64,000 nucleotides of DNA, taken from assembly GCF_003293695.1 (NCBI RefSeq), contig NZ_CP029556.1, positions 382,001 to 446,000 on the forward strand, in the 5' to 3' direction. A model generated the notes under the pieces. The model worked only from the letters and a program-made list of their open reading frames with translations, had not been told where the DNA came from and made no database searches. This document shows, one piece after another, positions 1 to 9,969 of the stretch; the first letter of the stretch is position 1; every line of letters starts with the position of its first letter. The DNA is from Lysobacter oculi (lineage in GTDB: Bacteria; Pseudomonadota; Gammaproteobacteria; Xanthomonadales; Xanthomonadaceae). Made by a program: the position numbers and the translations under genes.

Positions 1-414
1 AAGGGCTGCGCCGCGCCCGCCAGCGCGGTCATGCCGGCGGAAGATGGCGGCGTGGCTGAAGGCGCGACGGCAGCCGCGGCGGCCGGCGAAGAAGGCGCGG
101 TCACGCGCTTCAAGGCCAACGGCTTCTCGCCTGCATGGCGTGCGGAAGTGGATGGCAAGACCGTCAAGCTGGATGTGCCCGAGCATGGCCGCGTCGATCC
201 GGGTTTCACCACCGTGTCCGCTGAGCGTTCGGCCTATTCGAAGGGTGTGGAGTTCTCGGGCAAGGATGCGGGCGTGGACTTCACGCTCAACATCGATGGT
301 CGCGCGCGCTGCGACAAGGCGAGCGACGAGAACGGCAAGATGGGCCGCGAGTTCAGCGCCACCCTGCAGTACGGCAAGACCACCTACAAGGGCTGCGCCG
401 ACGCGGTGAAGTGA
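1..414 (+). CDS. Secreted/lipoprotein-like protein, 5' end missing
   Basis: Partial gene: the reading frame is open from base 1 and ends with TGA at 412-414, so the true start lies before the window. The visible 137 residues begin KGCAAPASAV, run through an Ala/Gly/Glu-rich linker and then a small beta-rich domain with GFSPAWRAEVDG and a C-terminal YKGCADAV. The two cysteines near the ends and the shape resemble small exported proteins of the COG3650 kind that bind nothing known. I infer export from the low-complexity linker after a cysteine that could be a lipobox residue, but the signal itself is out of view. Function unknown. Confidence 0.6.
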   Translation, partial: KGCAAPASAVMPAEDGGVAEGATAAAAAGEEGAVTRFKANGFSPAWRAEVDGKTVKLDVPEHGRVDPGFTTVSAERSAYSKGVEFSGKDAGVDFTLNIDGRARCDKASDENGKMGREFSATLQYGKTTYKGCADAVK

Positions 415-423
415 TCGGATCCG

Positions 424-1161
424 TCAGGGATCCAGCGGGAAGGCCTGCAATTGCAGGTCTTTTTCGTTGGCGCGGAGGAAACGCGCCGGGCCTTGGTACC
501 AGTCGCCCAGCACGATGCGCTCGCGGCCCGCGCCATGGTCGTGTACGGCAGGTCGATGCGTGTGGCCGTGGATGATGCGGCGGATGCCGTAGCGCTCGAA
601 CGCGCCATCGACGGCGGCCGGGGTGACATCGGTGACAGTTTCGGCGGTGCCGGCCTGCTGCAGTTCGCCGTAACGCGCCTTGCTGGCCTCGCGCGCCTGC
701 TGCGCGAAGGTCAGGCGTGCGGCCAGCGGCTGCGACAGGAACTGCGCGCGCCACTGCGGGTTGCGGGTCATCGCGCGGAACTGCTGGTAGCCGGCATCGC
801 TGGTGCAGTACAGGTCGCCGTGGCCGATCAGCGTCGGCGTGCCATCGATCACGATCATCGCCGGGTCGGGCAGCAGGCGCATCCGGCAGCGCGCGGCGTA
901 ATCGTGGCCGAGCAGGAAATCGCGGTTGCCGTGGATGAAGGCGATCTGGGTGCCTTTGGCGGCCAGAGTTGCGAGTGCTTCCGCCGTGCGCGCGCCGGTG
1001 TCTGACGGGTCGTCATCGCCCACCCAGGCCTCGAACAGGTCGCCGAGGATGTAAAGCGCGTCCGCGCCGCGGGCTTCATCGCGCAGGAAGCGGATGAAGG
1101 CATCGGTGGTTTCGGGGCGCGCATCTTCCAGATGCAGGTCGGCGATGAAGAGCGTGGTCAT
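424..1161 (-). CDS. lpxH: UDP-2,3-diacylglucosamine diphosphatase LpxH
   Basis: Hydrolyses UDP-2,3-diacylglucosamine to lipid X and UMP in lipid A synthesis, at the cytoplasmic face of the inner membrane. The 245-residue protein has the full calcineurin-like metallophosphatase set: D8 and H10 in ADLHL, D41 in GDLFE, N79-R80-D81 in HGNRD, H114 in GHGD and the C-terminal HGHTH at about 198-202. Length is normal for the family. It is divergent from gltX. No Shine-Dalgarno is seen; a TAGAAT hexamer lies exactly six bases before ATG, so the message may be leaderless. Confidence 0.95.
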   Translation of the reverse strand: MTTLFIADLHLEDARPETTDAFIRFLRDEARGADALYILGDLFEAWVGDDDPSDTGARTAEALATLAAKGTQIAFIHGNRDFLLGHDYAARCRMRLLPDPAMIVIDGTPTLIGHGDLYCTSDAGYQQFRAMTRNPQWRAQFLSQPLAARLTFAQQAREASKARYGELQQAGTAETVTDVTPAAVDGAFERYGIRRIIHGHTHRPAVHDHGAGRERIVLGDWYQGPARFLRANEKDLQLQAFPLDP

Positions 1162-1167
1162 GCCGAT

Positions 1168-1173
1168 ATTCTA
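1168..1173 (-). promoter_or_regulatory. -10 element of lpxH, leaderless spacing
   Basis: On the minus strand TAGAAT is followed by six bases and then the lpxH ATG at 1161. Transcription starting seven bases after the hexamer would begin at the A of ATG. No convincing -35 is visible in the GC-rich sequence upstream. Confidence 0.5.
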
Positions 1174-1204
1174 GGGCCGCGCGGGGATGCGCCGGCCGCT
1201 GCAC

Positions 1205-1210
1205 TAAAAT
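1205..1210 (+). promoter_or_regulatory. -10 element of gltX
   Basis: TAAAAT stands out in GC-rich sequence 26 bases before the chosen gltX ATG. This gives a leader of about 20 bases without an obvious ribosome binding site. No good -35 is visible. Confidence 0.4.
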
Positions 1211-1236
1211 GGCGGTTTTCCACGAACGCGCCCGTC

Positions 1237-2640
1237 ATGACCGTCCGCACCCGTTTCGCCCCCAGTCCCACCGGTTACCTGCACATCGGCGGCGCGCGCA
1301 CCGCGCTGTACTGCTGGCTGGCGGCGCGTCGCGCGGGCGGGCAGTTCGTGCTGCGCATCGAGGACACCGACCGCGAGCGCAGCACCCAGGCCGCCATCGA
1401 CGCCATCCTCGAAGCGATGGACTGGCTTGGCCTGGGCTATGACGAAGGCCCGATCTACCAGACCCATCGCCTCGACCGCTACCGCGAAGTCGCCGAGCAG
1501 CTGGTGGCGGAGGGCAAGGCCTACTACGCCTACGAGAGCCGCGAGGAACTCGATGCGATGCGCGAGGCGGCGATGGCGGCCGGCGACAAGCCGCGCTATC
1601 GCGGCAAGTACCGCGACGAGAACGCCGGCTGGCGCGACGACCCGAACCGCGTGATCCGCTTCCGCAACCCGGACGAAGGCAGCGTGGTGTTCGACGATCT
1701 GGTCAAGGGCCGCATCGAGTGGCAGAACGGCGAGCTGGACGACCTGGTGATCTTCCGCCCGGACGGTTACGCCACCTACAACTTTGCGGTGGTGGTGGAT
1801 GACATCGACATGGCCATTTCGCATGTCGTACGCGGCGACGACCACGTCAACAACACGCCACGCCAGATCAACCTGTACCACGCGCTCGGCAAGCAGCCGC
1901 CGCTGTTCGCGCACCTGCCGATGATCCTCGACGAGCAGGGCGCAAAGCTCAGCAAGCGCACCGGCGCGGCGGACGTCATGCAGTACCGCGATGCCGGCTA
2001 CCTGCCGCACGCGCTGCTCAACTACCTGGTGCGGCTGGGCTGGTCGCATGGTGACCAGGAGATCTTCTCGATCGCCGAGATGACCGCGCTGTTCGACCTG
2101 AAGGACGTCAACGCCAAGGCGTCGCGGTTGGATTCGGCCAAGCTCGGCTGGCTCAACCAGCAGTACCTGAAGAACGACGCGCCGGAGGATGTGGCGAAGC
2201 ACCTGGTGTGGCATCTCGAACAGGCCGGCTATGACCTCGCGCGTGGCCCCGCCGCCGCCGACATCGTCATCGCCCTGCGTGACCGCGTGCAGACGTTGAA
2301 GGAGATGGCGGAGAAGTCGGCGGTCTGGTTCACCGCGCTCGATGCCTATGACGATGCCGCCGTGGCCAAACATCTCACCGAGGCCGCGCGTGCGCCGCTG
2401 GCCGATGCCCGCGAACGGCTGGCCGCGTTGCCGGCGTGGAATGCCGAGGCCATCGGCGAGGCGCTGAAGGCGACGGTCGAGGCACTCGGCATCGGCATGG
2501 GCAAGCTGGCGCAGCCGATGCGCGTCGCGATCACCGGCACCCAGGTCAGTCCGGACATCTCGCATACCGTCTATCTGGCCGGTCGCGACGAAGCGCTGGC
2601 GCGTATCGATGCCGCGCTGGCGAAAATCCCCGCGGCTTGA
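1237..2640 (+). CDS. gltX: Glutamate--tRNA ligase
   Basis: Charges tRNA-Glu with glutamate. The start is set at the ATG opening [13 protein letters not shown], because class I GluRS proteins begin right before this FAPSPTG motif; the frame is open further upstream but that part is not protein-like. At 467 residues it is the usual size. The ATP-binding HIGG is at 16-19 and the KMSKS equivalent KLSKR at 237-241, followed by the helical anticodon-binding half. It is divergent from lpxH and followed by zur with a 31-base gap. A single housekeeping copy with nothing unusual. Confidence 0.97.
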   Translation: MTVRTRFAPSPTGYLHIGGARTALYCWLAARRAGGQFVLRIEDTDRERSTQAAIDAILEAMDWLGLGYDEGPIYQTHRLDRYREVAEQLVAEGKAYYAYESREELDAMREAAMAAGDKPRYRGKYRDENAGWRDDPNRVIRFRNPDEGSVVFDDLVKGRIEWQNGELDDLVIFRPDGYATYNFAVVVDDIDMAISHVVRGDDHVNNTPRQINLYHALGKQPPLFAHLPMILDEQGAKLSKRTGAADVMQYRDAGYLPHALLNYLVRLGWSHGDQEIFSIAEMTALFDLKDVNAKASRLDSAKLGWLNQQYLKNDAPEDVAKHLVWHLEQAGYDLARGPAAADIVIALRDRVQTLKEMAEKSAVWFTALDAYDDAAVAKHLTEAARAPLADARERLAALPAWNAEAIGEALKATVEALGIGMGKLAQPMRVAITGTQVSPDISHTVYLAGRDEALARIDAALAKIPAA

Positions 2641-2671
2641 GCCGGCCGCATCGCGCCCCCATCATCAGGAC

Positions 2672-3160
2672 ATGAGCGGCAGCGCCCACCACTGCACCGA
2701 CCCGGACCACCACGTCGATGACGCGGCGGCCTTCGTCGCGGCGGTCGAGCGGGCCTGTGGCGAGCGCGGCCTGCGCCTCACGCCGATCCGCGCCCACGTG
2801 CTGCAGCTGATCGCCGACGCCGGCCAGCCGATCAAGGCCTACGACCTGCTCGACCGCGTCCGCAGCGGCGATGGCCCCGGCGCCGCCGCGCCGCCCACGG
2901 TCTATCGCGCGCTCGACTTCCTCATGGCCAACGGCTTCGTGCACAAGCTGGAGTCGGTCAACGCCTTCGTCGCCTGCCACCACCCCAACGCCGCGCAGCA
3001 CTCGGTGCCCTTCCTCATCTGCAACCGCTGCCATGCGGCGGTGGAATTGGAGGATGAAGGCGTCGTCGCCGCGCTCGACGCCCGCGCGCGTGAACTTGGT
3101 TTCCTGCCGCAGGCGCAGACGCTGGAAGTCCACGGCCTCTGCGCGCGTTGCGCCGGCTGA
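2672..3160 (+). CDS. zur: Fur-family zinc uptake regulator Zur
   Basis: Metal-dependent repressor of the Fur family. The 162 residues hold an N-terminal winged helix (about 30-95, with PTVYRALDFL) and a C-terminal metal/dimer domain with the structural cysteine pairs C117-C120 and C157-C160 and a CHHPNAAQH metal-binding stretch. The N-terminus carries extra histidines (AHHCTDPDHH). The ATG follows AGGA by two bases, and upstream codons overlap the gltX end. I call Zur rather than Fur because of the zinc-type sequence and because the next gene is a ZnuD-like receptor that has a candidate Zur box in front of it. Confidence 0.88.
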   Translation: MSGSAHHCTDPDHHVDDAAAFVAAVERACGERGLRLTPIRAHVLQLIADAGQPIKAYDLLDRVRSGDGPGAAAPPTVYRALDFLMANGFVHKLESVNAFVACHHPNAAQHSVPFLICNRCHAAVELEDEGVVAALDARARELGFLPQAQTLEVHGLCARCAG

Positions 3161-3171
3161 TTCCTTCGCAA

Positions 3172-3195
3172 AAAGAAGGGCCGCATGGGCGGCCC
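3172..3195 (-). terminator. Terminator of the TonB receptor gene
   Basis: GGGCCGC and GCGGCCC arms at 3178-3184 and 3189-3195 pair around a four-base loop. Read on the minus strand, the stem is followed by a T-rich run (TTCTTTTT). It lies 45 bases after the receptor stop codon and between the convergent zur and receptor genes. Confidence 0.7.
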
Positions 3196-3239
3196 GAAGT
3201 GGGGGAGGAAGGCGCGGTCGCAATGCCGCGCTGTCGTTG

Positions 3240-5483
3240 TCAGAAGTAGTAGCGCACGCCGCCTACAAAGCCGCGCCCGGCCTGCGGCGCGACATCCTTC
3301 AGGAACGAGGTATGCGGGCGCGCTTCCGCGTCCAGCAGGTTGTGGCCGTCCATGAAGACTTCCCAGCCGTTGCCGGCGGCCGTGTCGCCATGCCAGGCGA
3401 AGTGCGCATCGACCAGCGTGTAGCCCGGCGTGGCGCTTTCGCCGAGGGCGGTGCGGCCCTGTTTCATGGTGCGGATGGCGCCGACTGAAGCGCGCCAGGC
3501 ATCCGCTTCCCAACGCAGTTCGCCACCGACGCGATCAGGCGCGATACGCGGCAGATGGCCGCTTTGTGCCAGTTCACCGACGCGGCGATGCGTGTGGTCG
3601 CCATGCATGATGCGCAGGTCGGCGGCACGCATGCCGTCGCCGGTCAGACGTCCGCGCACGGCATCGCCGAACAGCCGCACGTCGAGGTGGCCGGCATCGC
3701 TGTCGAAAGCCGTGAACGTGCCTTCCAGTTCCAGTCCGTGGAAGCGCGCATCGGACTGCGTCCAGGCCTGCACCGGCGTGCCGCCATCGGTCACGGCGAC
3801 GAAGCCGCCGCTTGTGTCGCGCTTCAACAGCGGCGCGAGATAGAGGTAGTCGTTGTAGCGCACGGCGTAGGCGGTCGCGCCGAGTTTCAGACGCCCCGCC
3901 TGCCAGCCCGCGCCCAGTTCGACACGGTTCGCGGTCTCGGGCCGCAGCCGGTCATCGCCGACTTCGATGTTGCCGGTGGCGACGTGGTGGCCGTTGGAAT
4001 ACAGCTCCTCCGCGCCCGGCGCCCGCTGTGCGCGGTCGATGCCGAGCCGCAGATGCAACGCGTCATCGACATCCCAGCGCAACGCGCCGGACAGGTGGTT
4101 GGTGGAGAAATCGCGTTCGGGCACGCGCGTCGGCAACAGCGGTTGCGGGGTGCTGTCGATGCGGTTGCGGTCGTGGCGCGCGCCGAGTTCAAGCTTCACC
4201 GCGCCGAAATCGCGCTGGCCCAACCAGAACATGCCGACGTCGCGGCCCTGCGTCGGCGGCACGAAGGCCTCGTCGCCGACCGCGTTGAAATCGCGCGTCG
4301 ATGCCTGCAGTCCGAACGCGCCGTTCCAGCCGGCCAGCGGGCGATGCACCAGCTCCAGCCGGCCTTCGGTGCTGCGGTTGTCGAACACCGTGCCAACCGC
4401 CGCGCCTTCGAATTCGGTGTGCGTGTAATTGGTGCGCGCCAGCTTGAAACGCAGGGTCTGGAAGAGGCCGACATCGTCCAGCCCGCCATGCAGTTCGTGC
4501 CGCCTCTGCGACAGGCCGATGTGGACGCCGGCTTCCTCTCCATCATGCGCATCGGGGGTGGGCGTGCCGTGACCGTGATCGTGGCCTTCGTGCGAATGGC
4601 CGGGCACCCCATATCGGGTTTCGAACAGGCTGCTGCTGATACCGAGATGGCCGCGTTCGCCGACCCACGTCATCCCCAGCGCGCCACTGCGCGTGCTCAC
4701 CGCGCTGTTGGGCAAGGTGCCGCGGGTGGCCGGGTCGGGCGTTTCGCCTTCGGCGGCGAGATGCGCGGCGCTTTCGGCATCACCGGGGATGCGGATGTCG
4801 CCGCTGTCGCGCATCAGGCCGTCGGCGTGGAAGACCAGGCCGCTGCCGGTGGCGTGGGTGCTGCCGTCGATGCGGAACATGCCTGTGCGCTCGCGGTCCA
4901 CGCTGCCGGCACGCAGCTCGACGCGGCCACTGAAGGGATCGGCGCTGAGCGCATCCGGCGTGCGGCCGTCGATCACGTTCACCGCGCCGCCGATCGCGCC
5001 GCTGCCGTAGAGCAGGGTGGCCGGGCCCTTCATCACCTCGATCTGGTTGGCGAGGAAGGGCTCGACGCTGACCGCGTGGTCGGCGCTGAGCGTGGAGACA
5101 TCGCCGCTGCCCATGCCGCCGCTGGTGACCTGCACGCGCGCGCCCTCCAGCCCGCGGATGATCGGCCGGCCCACGCCGGGCCCGAACGACGAACTCTGGA
5201 TGCCCGGCGTGCGTTCCAGCGTCCGACCGAGCGTGGTGCTCTTCTCCTCGTCCAGTTTTTCGCCGGCCAGCACGTTGACCGGGCGGACCAGTTCATCGGC
5301 GGTCTGGTGCAGCGGCGAGGCCTTCACCACCACGCGGTCGAGTTGATGGGCGTCCTGGCGGTGCGGGTCGGCGGGCCGGGCGTCCTGCGCCAGCGCCTGG
5401 GCAGCGGGAAGGGCCAGGGCGAGCGTCAGCGCAAGGCTCAAGGGGTGGCGGGCAGGACGTGCAACGTGAAGGCGTGGGGGCAT
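3240..5483 (-). CDS. znuD: ZnuD-like TonB-dependent zinc receptor
   Basis: Outer-membrane beta-barrel receptor, probably importing zinc (or heme/zinc) with TonB energy. The 747-residue precursor has a signal peptide (about 1-33, ending QALAQ), a plug domain with RTPGIQSSSFGPGVGRPIIRG and VMKGPATLLYGSGAIGG, and a barrel ending in YYF, the usual outer-membrane C-terminal aromatic. A histidine-rich extracellular loop at about 290-312 (GHSHEGHDHGHG) is typical of ZnuD. Neighbouring zur and a candidate Zur operator 35 bases upstream support zinc control. The substrate is inferred, not proven. Confidence 0.88.
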   Translation of the reverse strand: MPPRLHVARPARHPLSLALTLALALPAAQALAQDARPADPHRQDAHQLDRVVVKASPLHQTADELVRPVNVLAGEKLDEEKSTTLGRTLERTPGIQSSSFGPGVGRPIIRGLEGARVQVTSGGMGSGDVSTLSADHAVSVEPFLANQIEVMKGPATLLYGSGAIGGAVNVIDGRTPDALSADPFSGRVELRAGSVDRERTGMFRIDGSTHATGSGLVFHADGLMRDSGDIRIPGDAESAAHLAAEGETPDPATRGTLPNSAVSTRSGALGMTWVGERGHLGISSSLFETRYGVPGHSHEGHDHGHGTPTPDAHDGEEAGVHIGLSQRRHELHGGLDDVGLFQTLRFKLARTNYTHTEFEGAAVGTVFDNRSTEGRLELVHRPLAGWNGAFGLQASTRDFNAVGDEAFVPPTQGRDVGMFWLGQRDFGAVKLELGARHDRNRIDSTPQPLLPTRVPERDFSTNHLSGALRWDVDDALHLRLGIDRAQRAPGAEELYSNGHHVATGNIEVGDDRLRPETANRVELGAGWQAGRLKLGATAYAVRYNDYLYLAPLLKRDTSGGFVAVTDGGTPVQAWTQSDARFHGLELEGTFTAFDSDAGHLDVRLFGDAVRGRLTGDGMRAADLRIMHGDHTHRRVGELAQSGHLPRIAPDRVGGELRWEADAWRASVGAIRTMKQGRTALGESATPGYTLVDAHFAWHGDTAAGNGWEVFMDGHNLLDAEARPHTSFLKDVAPQAGRGFVGGVRYYF

Positions 5484-5517
5484 GTTTGGAGTAAAGTGAG
5501 CGTTCGGGATTTCTTTA

Positions 5518-5532
5518 CGTTATATTATTTCA
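5518..5532. promoter_or_regulatory. Candidate Zur operator between receptor and MerC-like gene
   Basis: The 15-base imperfect palindrome CGTTATATTATTTCA matches 11 of 14 defined positions of the enterobacterial Zur core TGTTATANTATAACA as I remember it. It sits in an AT-rich island between two divergent genes, 35 bases before the receptor ATG and 26 bases before the MerC-like ATG. An overlapping TATATT could be the -10 of the plus-strand gene, so a bound repressor could shut both directions. Confidence 0.6.
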
Positions 5533-5558
5533 ATTCGATGCGCGATAGGCCCAAAGTC

Positions 5559-5975
5559 ATGCCCACCCCGGCTCCCCGCCTGCAGCACGCCGACCGCGTG
5601 GGTTTCGCGGCCTCGATGCTGTGCGCGATCCACTGCGCCGCGATGCCGCTGGTGCTGGCTTTCCTGCCGACGCTGGGGCTGGGGGCGGGCGGCTGGATCG
5701 ACATCGACCAGGCCATCGTGGTCTTCGCCACCTTGCTGGCCGCCACCACGCTGACATTGGGCTGGCGCCGTCATCGCGCCTACCACGCCTGGGGCCTGTT
5801 GCTGCCGGCGCTGGGCCTGCTCTGGTTCGCCACCTTCGGGCCGTTCCACTCCCATGCCGGGGACACGCACGCCTGGTTGCATGCCGGGCTGATGGTGGCC
5901 GGTGGCCTGCTGCTGGCGGCGGCCCACCTGACCAACATGCGGCTCACCCACCGCGCCGGGCCGGAACGCGCTTGA
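5559..5975 (+). CDS. MerC-domain membrane protein
   Basis: A 138-residue inner-membrane protein with about four membrane segments and the MerC signature CAIHC (C22, H25, C26) in the first helix, where MerC proteins bind metal. The loop between later helices is histidine-rich (HSHAGDTHAWLH). Alone, without merA or merR, and sharing a promoter region with a zinc receptor, it is more likely part of zinc handling than mercury resistance; that is inference. I chose the ATG at 5559; an in-frame ATG at 5538 lies almost on the candidate promoter and would leave no leader. Confidence 0.75.
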   Translation: MPTPAPRLQHADRVGFAASMLCAIHCAAMPLVLAFLPTLGLGAGGWIDIDQAIVVFATLLAATTLTLGWRRHRAYHAWGLLLPALGLLWFATFGPFHSHAGDTHAWLHAGLMVAGGLLLAAAHLTNMRLTHRAGPERA

Positions 5976-6045
5976 GTCTGCTAGACTGGACGTTTCCCCG
6001 TATGCCGTGGTTTCCCGCGGCCACAGACCGATCAGGAGCATCACC

Positions 6046-6222
6046 ATGGGCAAGGGCGACCGCAAGACCGCCAAGGGCAAGCGTTACAACTGCAGCTACG
6101 GCAATGCCCGTGCCAAGGCCGTGATCAAGTCGGCCGGCACCGCTGCCGCGCCGGTGGCGAAGAAGGCCACCAAGACCGCGACCAAGAAGGTGGTGGCGAA
6201 GAAGGCCGCCAAGGCCGCCTGA
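6046..6222 (+). CDS. THX-type 30S ribosomal protein with a lysine-rich tail
   Basis: Small basic protein of 58 residues starting MGKGDRKTAKGKRYNCSYG, the THX (bTHX) pattern, where a short peptide fills a cavity in the head of the small ribosomal subunit. The family core is about 25 residues; here it continues into an Ala/Lys tail (AKKATKTATKKVVAKKAAKAA) that looks like a histone-H1 C-terminus. The start is supported by CAGGAG placed 9 bases before ATG. A strong terminator follows, so it is a separate transcription unit. Confidence 0.85.
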   Translation: MGKGDRKTAKGKRYNCSYGNARAKAVIKSAGTAAAPVAKKATKTATKKVVAKKAAKAA

Positions 6223-6250
6223 CCCGCAGCCAGCGACACCGCCTCAGCAG

Positions 6251-6276
6251 AAACCCCGCCTTCCGGCGGGGTTTTT
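6251..6276 (+). terminator. Rho-independent terminator after THX
   Basis: AAACCCCGCC and GGCGGGGTTT pair around a TTCC loop and are followed by a run of T. It lies 28 bases after the THX stop and also separates it from the convergent dipeptidase gene. Confidence 0.9.
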
Positions 6277-6284
6277 CGTTTGGG

Positions 6285-7465
6285 TCAGGGTTTCGCGCCG
6301 GCTTCGACGGCGGTCCAGACGCGCAGCAGGTTGGCGCCCATGACTTTGCGGATGTCGGCATCGGACAGGCCCGCTTCCTGCAGGGCGGCGATCAGGTTGG
6401 GATAGTCGGCGACGGTGCGCAGGCCATCGGGCAGGGCGCCGCCGACGCCATCGAAATCCGAGCCGATGCCGACGTGGTCGGCGCCGATCAGCTTCACCGC
6501 GTAGACGATCTGCGCGACGACCGCATCGATGCCGGTCGGCGGCACCGCGTGTGCGGCGTCCCAGGCCTTGCTCCAGGCGGCTTCGTCCTGCGTAGGTTGG
6601 CCGGCCGCGCGGGCGGCGGCGTTGCGGGCCTGCAATGCAGCGGATTCGCGGAATTTTTCCTGCATGTCGGCGGCGGCTTTCGGGTTGACGAAGCCGGTGC
6701 CGAAGGTGATCTGCACCACGCCATCCTTCGCCGCGATGGCCTTCGCCACTTCATCGCTGGCGTTGCGCTCGAAGCCGGGCGTGAAGTGGCGCATGCCGGA
6801 ATGCGTGGCGACGACCGGCACGCGGCTGAGGCGGATCGCTTCCAGCGCCGAGGCATCCGACAGGTGCGAGACATCGACCATGATGCCGAGGCGGTTCATC
6901 TCGGCCACCACCTCGCGGCCGAACGGCGACAGCCCGTTCCACTTGCGCTCGACGCCGTAGGAGGAGTCGGCGATGCGGTTGGCGGCGCTGTGCGCGAGGG
7001 TGATGTAGCGCACGCCACGCGCATGGAAAAACGCGAGGCGCTTGAGGTCGTCGCCGATCGGCGCGCCGTTCTCCATGCCCATCGGCAGCAGGACGCGGCC
7101 GGGCTTGGACAGACGCTTGATGTCGCGCGGCGATGTCAGCACCGCGAACTTTTCGGGCGCACGTGCGGCCAGCGCCATCACCGCATCGATCTGCTGGTTG
7201 GCGATGTGGAAGGCGCTGCCGTCGGCGTCCTGCTTGGGTGAGGTGTAGACCGACATGAAGGCGATATCCAGACCGCCGGCCCGTGCCTTCGGCCAGTCGA
7301 ACTCGCGGTCGGTATCGGTGGCGAGGTCGCGCCAGGCATCCATCAATTCGCCGGGGGCGTCGATATGGGTATCGACGATCACGGCGCTCTGCGCCAGTTT
7401 GCGCGAAGCGTCGGTGGCCTGTGCCTGCGCGATACCGACACACAGGAAAAGAGCGGCAGCGAGGC

Positions 7466-7478
<13 letters not shown>
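6285..7478 (-). CDS. Exported M19 (renal dipeptidase-like) peptidase
   Basis: Zinc dipeptidase of the membrane-dipeptidase family, expected in the periplasm. A signal peptide covers about 1-20 (ending AQAQA). Metal ligands are seen in order: H38 and D40 in VDTHIDAPG, an Glu in PMGMENG, His in the DVSHLSD segment and His in VATHSGMRH. The 397-residue length fits. Its first 13 bases overlap the end of hutI on the same strand, which suggests translational coupling with the histidine pathway gene; M19 enzymes can release free amino acids from dipeptides, but a specific link to histidine supply is only inference. Confidence 0.92.
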
Positions 7479-8698
<1,220 letters not shown>

Positions 8699-8704
8699 GC
8701 CCGC

Positions 8705-8710
8705 ATTCTA
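8705..8710 (-). promoter_or_regulatory. -10 element of hutI, leaderless spacing
   Basis: TAGAAT on the minus strand, six bases, then the hutI ATG at 8698. The arrangement is the same as before lpxH. Confidence 0.5.
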
Positions 8711-8721
8711 TGGCTTTGCGC

Positions 8722-8727
8722 CAGAAT
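8722..8727 (+). promoter_or_regulatory. -10-like element of hutF, leaderless spacing
   Basis: CAGAAT, six bases, then the hutF ATG at 8734. The first base departs from the -10 consensus, so the call is weaker than for hutI. Confidence 0.35.
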
Positions 8728-8733
8728 GGCGGC

Positions 8734-9963
8734 ATGCACGCAATCCCACATACCGACGCGGGCTGGCAGCTTCCCGGCATCGCCAACCTGCATTCGCATG
8801 CCTTCCAGCGCGCGATGGCCGGCATGGCCGAACGCCAGGGCGACCCCAATGATTCGTTCTGGACCTGGCGCGAAACCATGTACGCGATGGCCGCGCGCTT
8901 CACGCCCGAGCTGCTGCGCGATGTCGCCGCGCAGCTCTACGTGGAGATGCTGGAAGCCGGCTACACCACGGTGTGCGAATTCCACTACCTGCATCACCGC
9001 GCCGATGGCACGCCGCATCCCGATGCCGCGGCGATGTCGAATGCGTTGATCGAAGCCGCGCGCGACACAGGCATCCGATTGACCTTGCTGCCGGTGCTGT
9101 ACATGACCGGCGGTTTCGACGGCCGTGCGCTGTCCGAGCGCCAGCGCCGCTTCGGGCACGACATCGATGGCTATCTGCGCCTGCTCGACACCTTGCGTGC
9201 ATCGGCGAGCGACACGCTGCAGATCGGCTGCGCGCTGCACAGCCTGCGCGCGGTGCCGGCGGCGGCGATGCGCGAGGTGCTGGCCGCGTTGCCGGCCGAC
9301 AGCCGCATCCACATCCACATCGCCGAACAGGTGGCGGAGGTGGAGGAATGCATCGCGCTGCGCGGCGCGCGCCCGGTGCGCTGGCTGCTGGACCACGCGA
9401 ATGTCGATGCGCACTGGACGCTGGTGCACGCGACGCATCTGGACGCAGGCGAGGTGCGCGATGTCGCCGCATCACAAGCGACGGTCGCCATCTGCACCAC
9501 GACCGAGGCGAATCTCGGCGACGGACTGTTCCCGCTGCGCGACTACCTGGATGCCGGCGGTCGCTGGGGCATCGGTTCGGATTCGCACATCAGCGTGTCG
9601 CCGGTGGAAGAACTGCGCTGGCTGGAATACGGGCAACGGCTGGTCACGCAGCGTCGCAACATCGCCAGTTCGATCACGATGCCGAGCGTCGGCGACACCT
9701 TGTTGCAAGGTGCATGGACGAGCGCGGCGGATTCGACCGGTTTCGATGTGCGCGACGAGGTCGTGCTGGACGCGGAGGCCGCGACCCTGACCGGCGCGAC
9801 CGAAGCCGACATCGCCGACCGTTGGCTGTTCGCCGGCAACCGCAACGTGGTGCGCGAGGTGACGGTGGCCGGGCAGCGCGTGGTGGCCGATGGTCGCCAC
9901 AGGCGGCGCGATGAAACCCTGCGCGCTTACCTCAGCGCCATCAATACGCTGCTGGCGCGCTGA
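8734..9963 (+). CDS. hutF: Formimidoylglutamate deiminase, short N-terminus
   Basis: Converts N-formimino-L-glutamate to N-formyl-L-glutamate and ammonia, the branch of histidine degradation used by pseudomonads and xanthomonads. The signature NLHSHAFQRAMAG holds the metal pair H20/H22; HIHIAEQ and IGSDSHIS give further ligands. The 409-residue protein starts only 19 residues before NLHSH, whereas family members I know have around 50-60 residues there that form part of a small beta domain. An in-frame stop just upstream prevents a longer start, so the N-terminus is really short. It is divergent from hutI. Confidence 0.93.
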   Translation: MHAIPHTDAGWQLPGIANLHSHAFQRAMAGMAERQGDPNDSFWTWRETMYAMAARFTPELLRDVAAQLYVEMLEAGYTTVCEFHYLHHRADGTPHPDAAAMSNALIEAARDTGIRLTLLPVLYMTGGFDGRALSERQRRFGHDIDGYLRLLDTLRASASDTLQIGCALHSLRAVPAAAMREVLAALPADSRIHIHIAEQVAEVEECIALRGARPVRWLLDHANVDAHWTLVHATHLDAGEVRDVAASQATVAICTTTEANLGDGLFPLRDYLDAGGRWGIGSDSHISVSPVEELRWLEYGQRLVTQRRNIASSITMPSVGDTLLQGAWTSAADSTGFDVRDEVVLDAEAATLTGATEADIADRWLFAGNRNVVREVTVAGQRVVADGRHRRRDETLRAYLSAINTLLAR

Positions 9964-9969
9964 AAAACC

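Noticed and set aside
3555..5558. Long upstream extension of the MerC-like frame
   Set aside because: It is antisense to the TonB receptor gene and crosses the candidate Zur operator; only the part from 5559 is protein-like.
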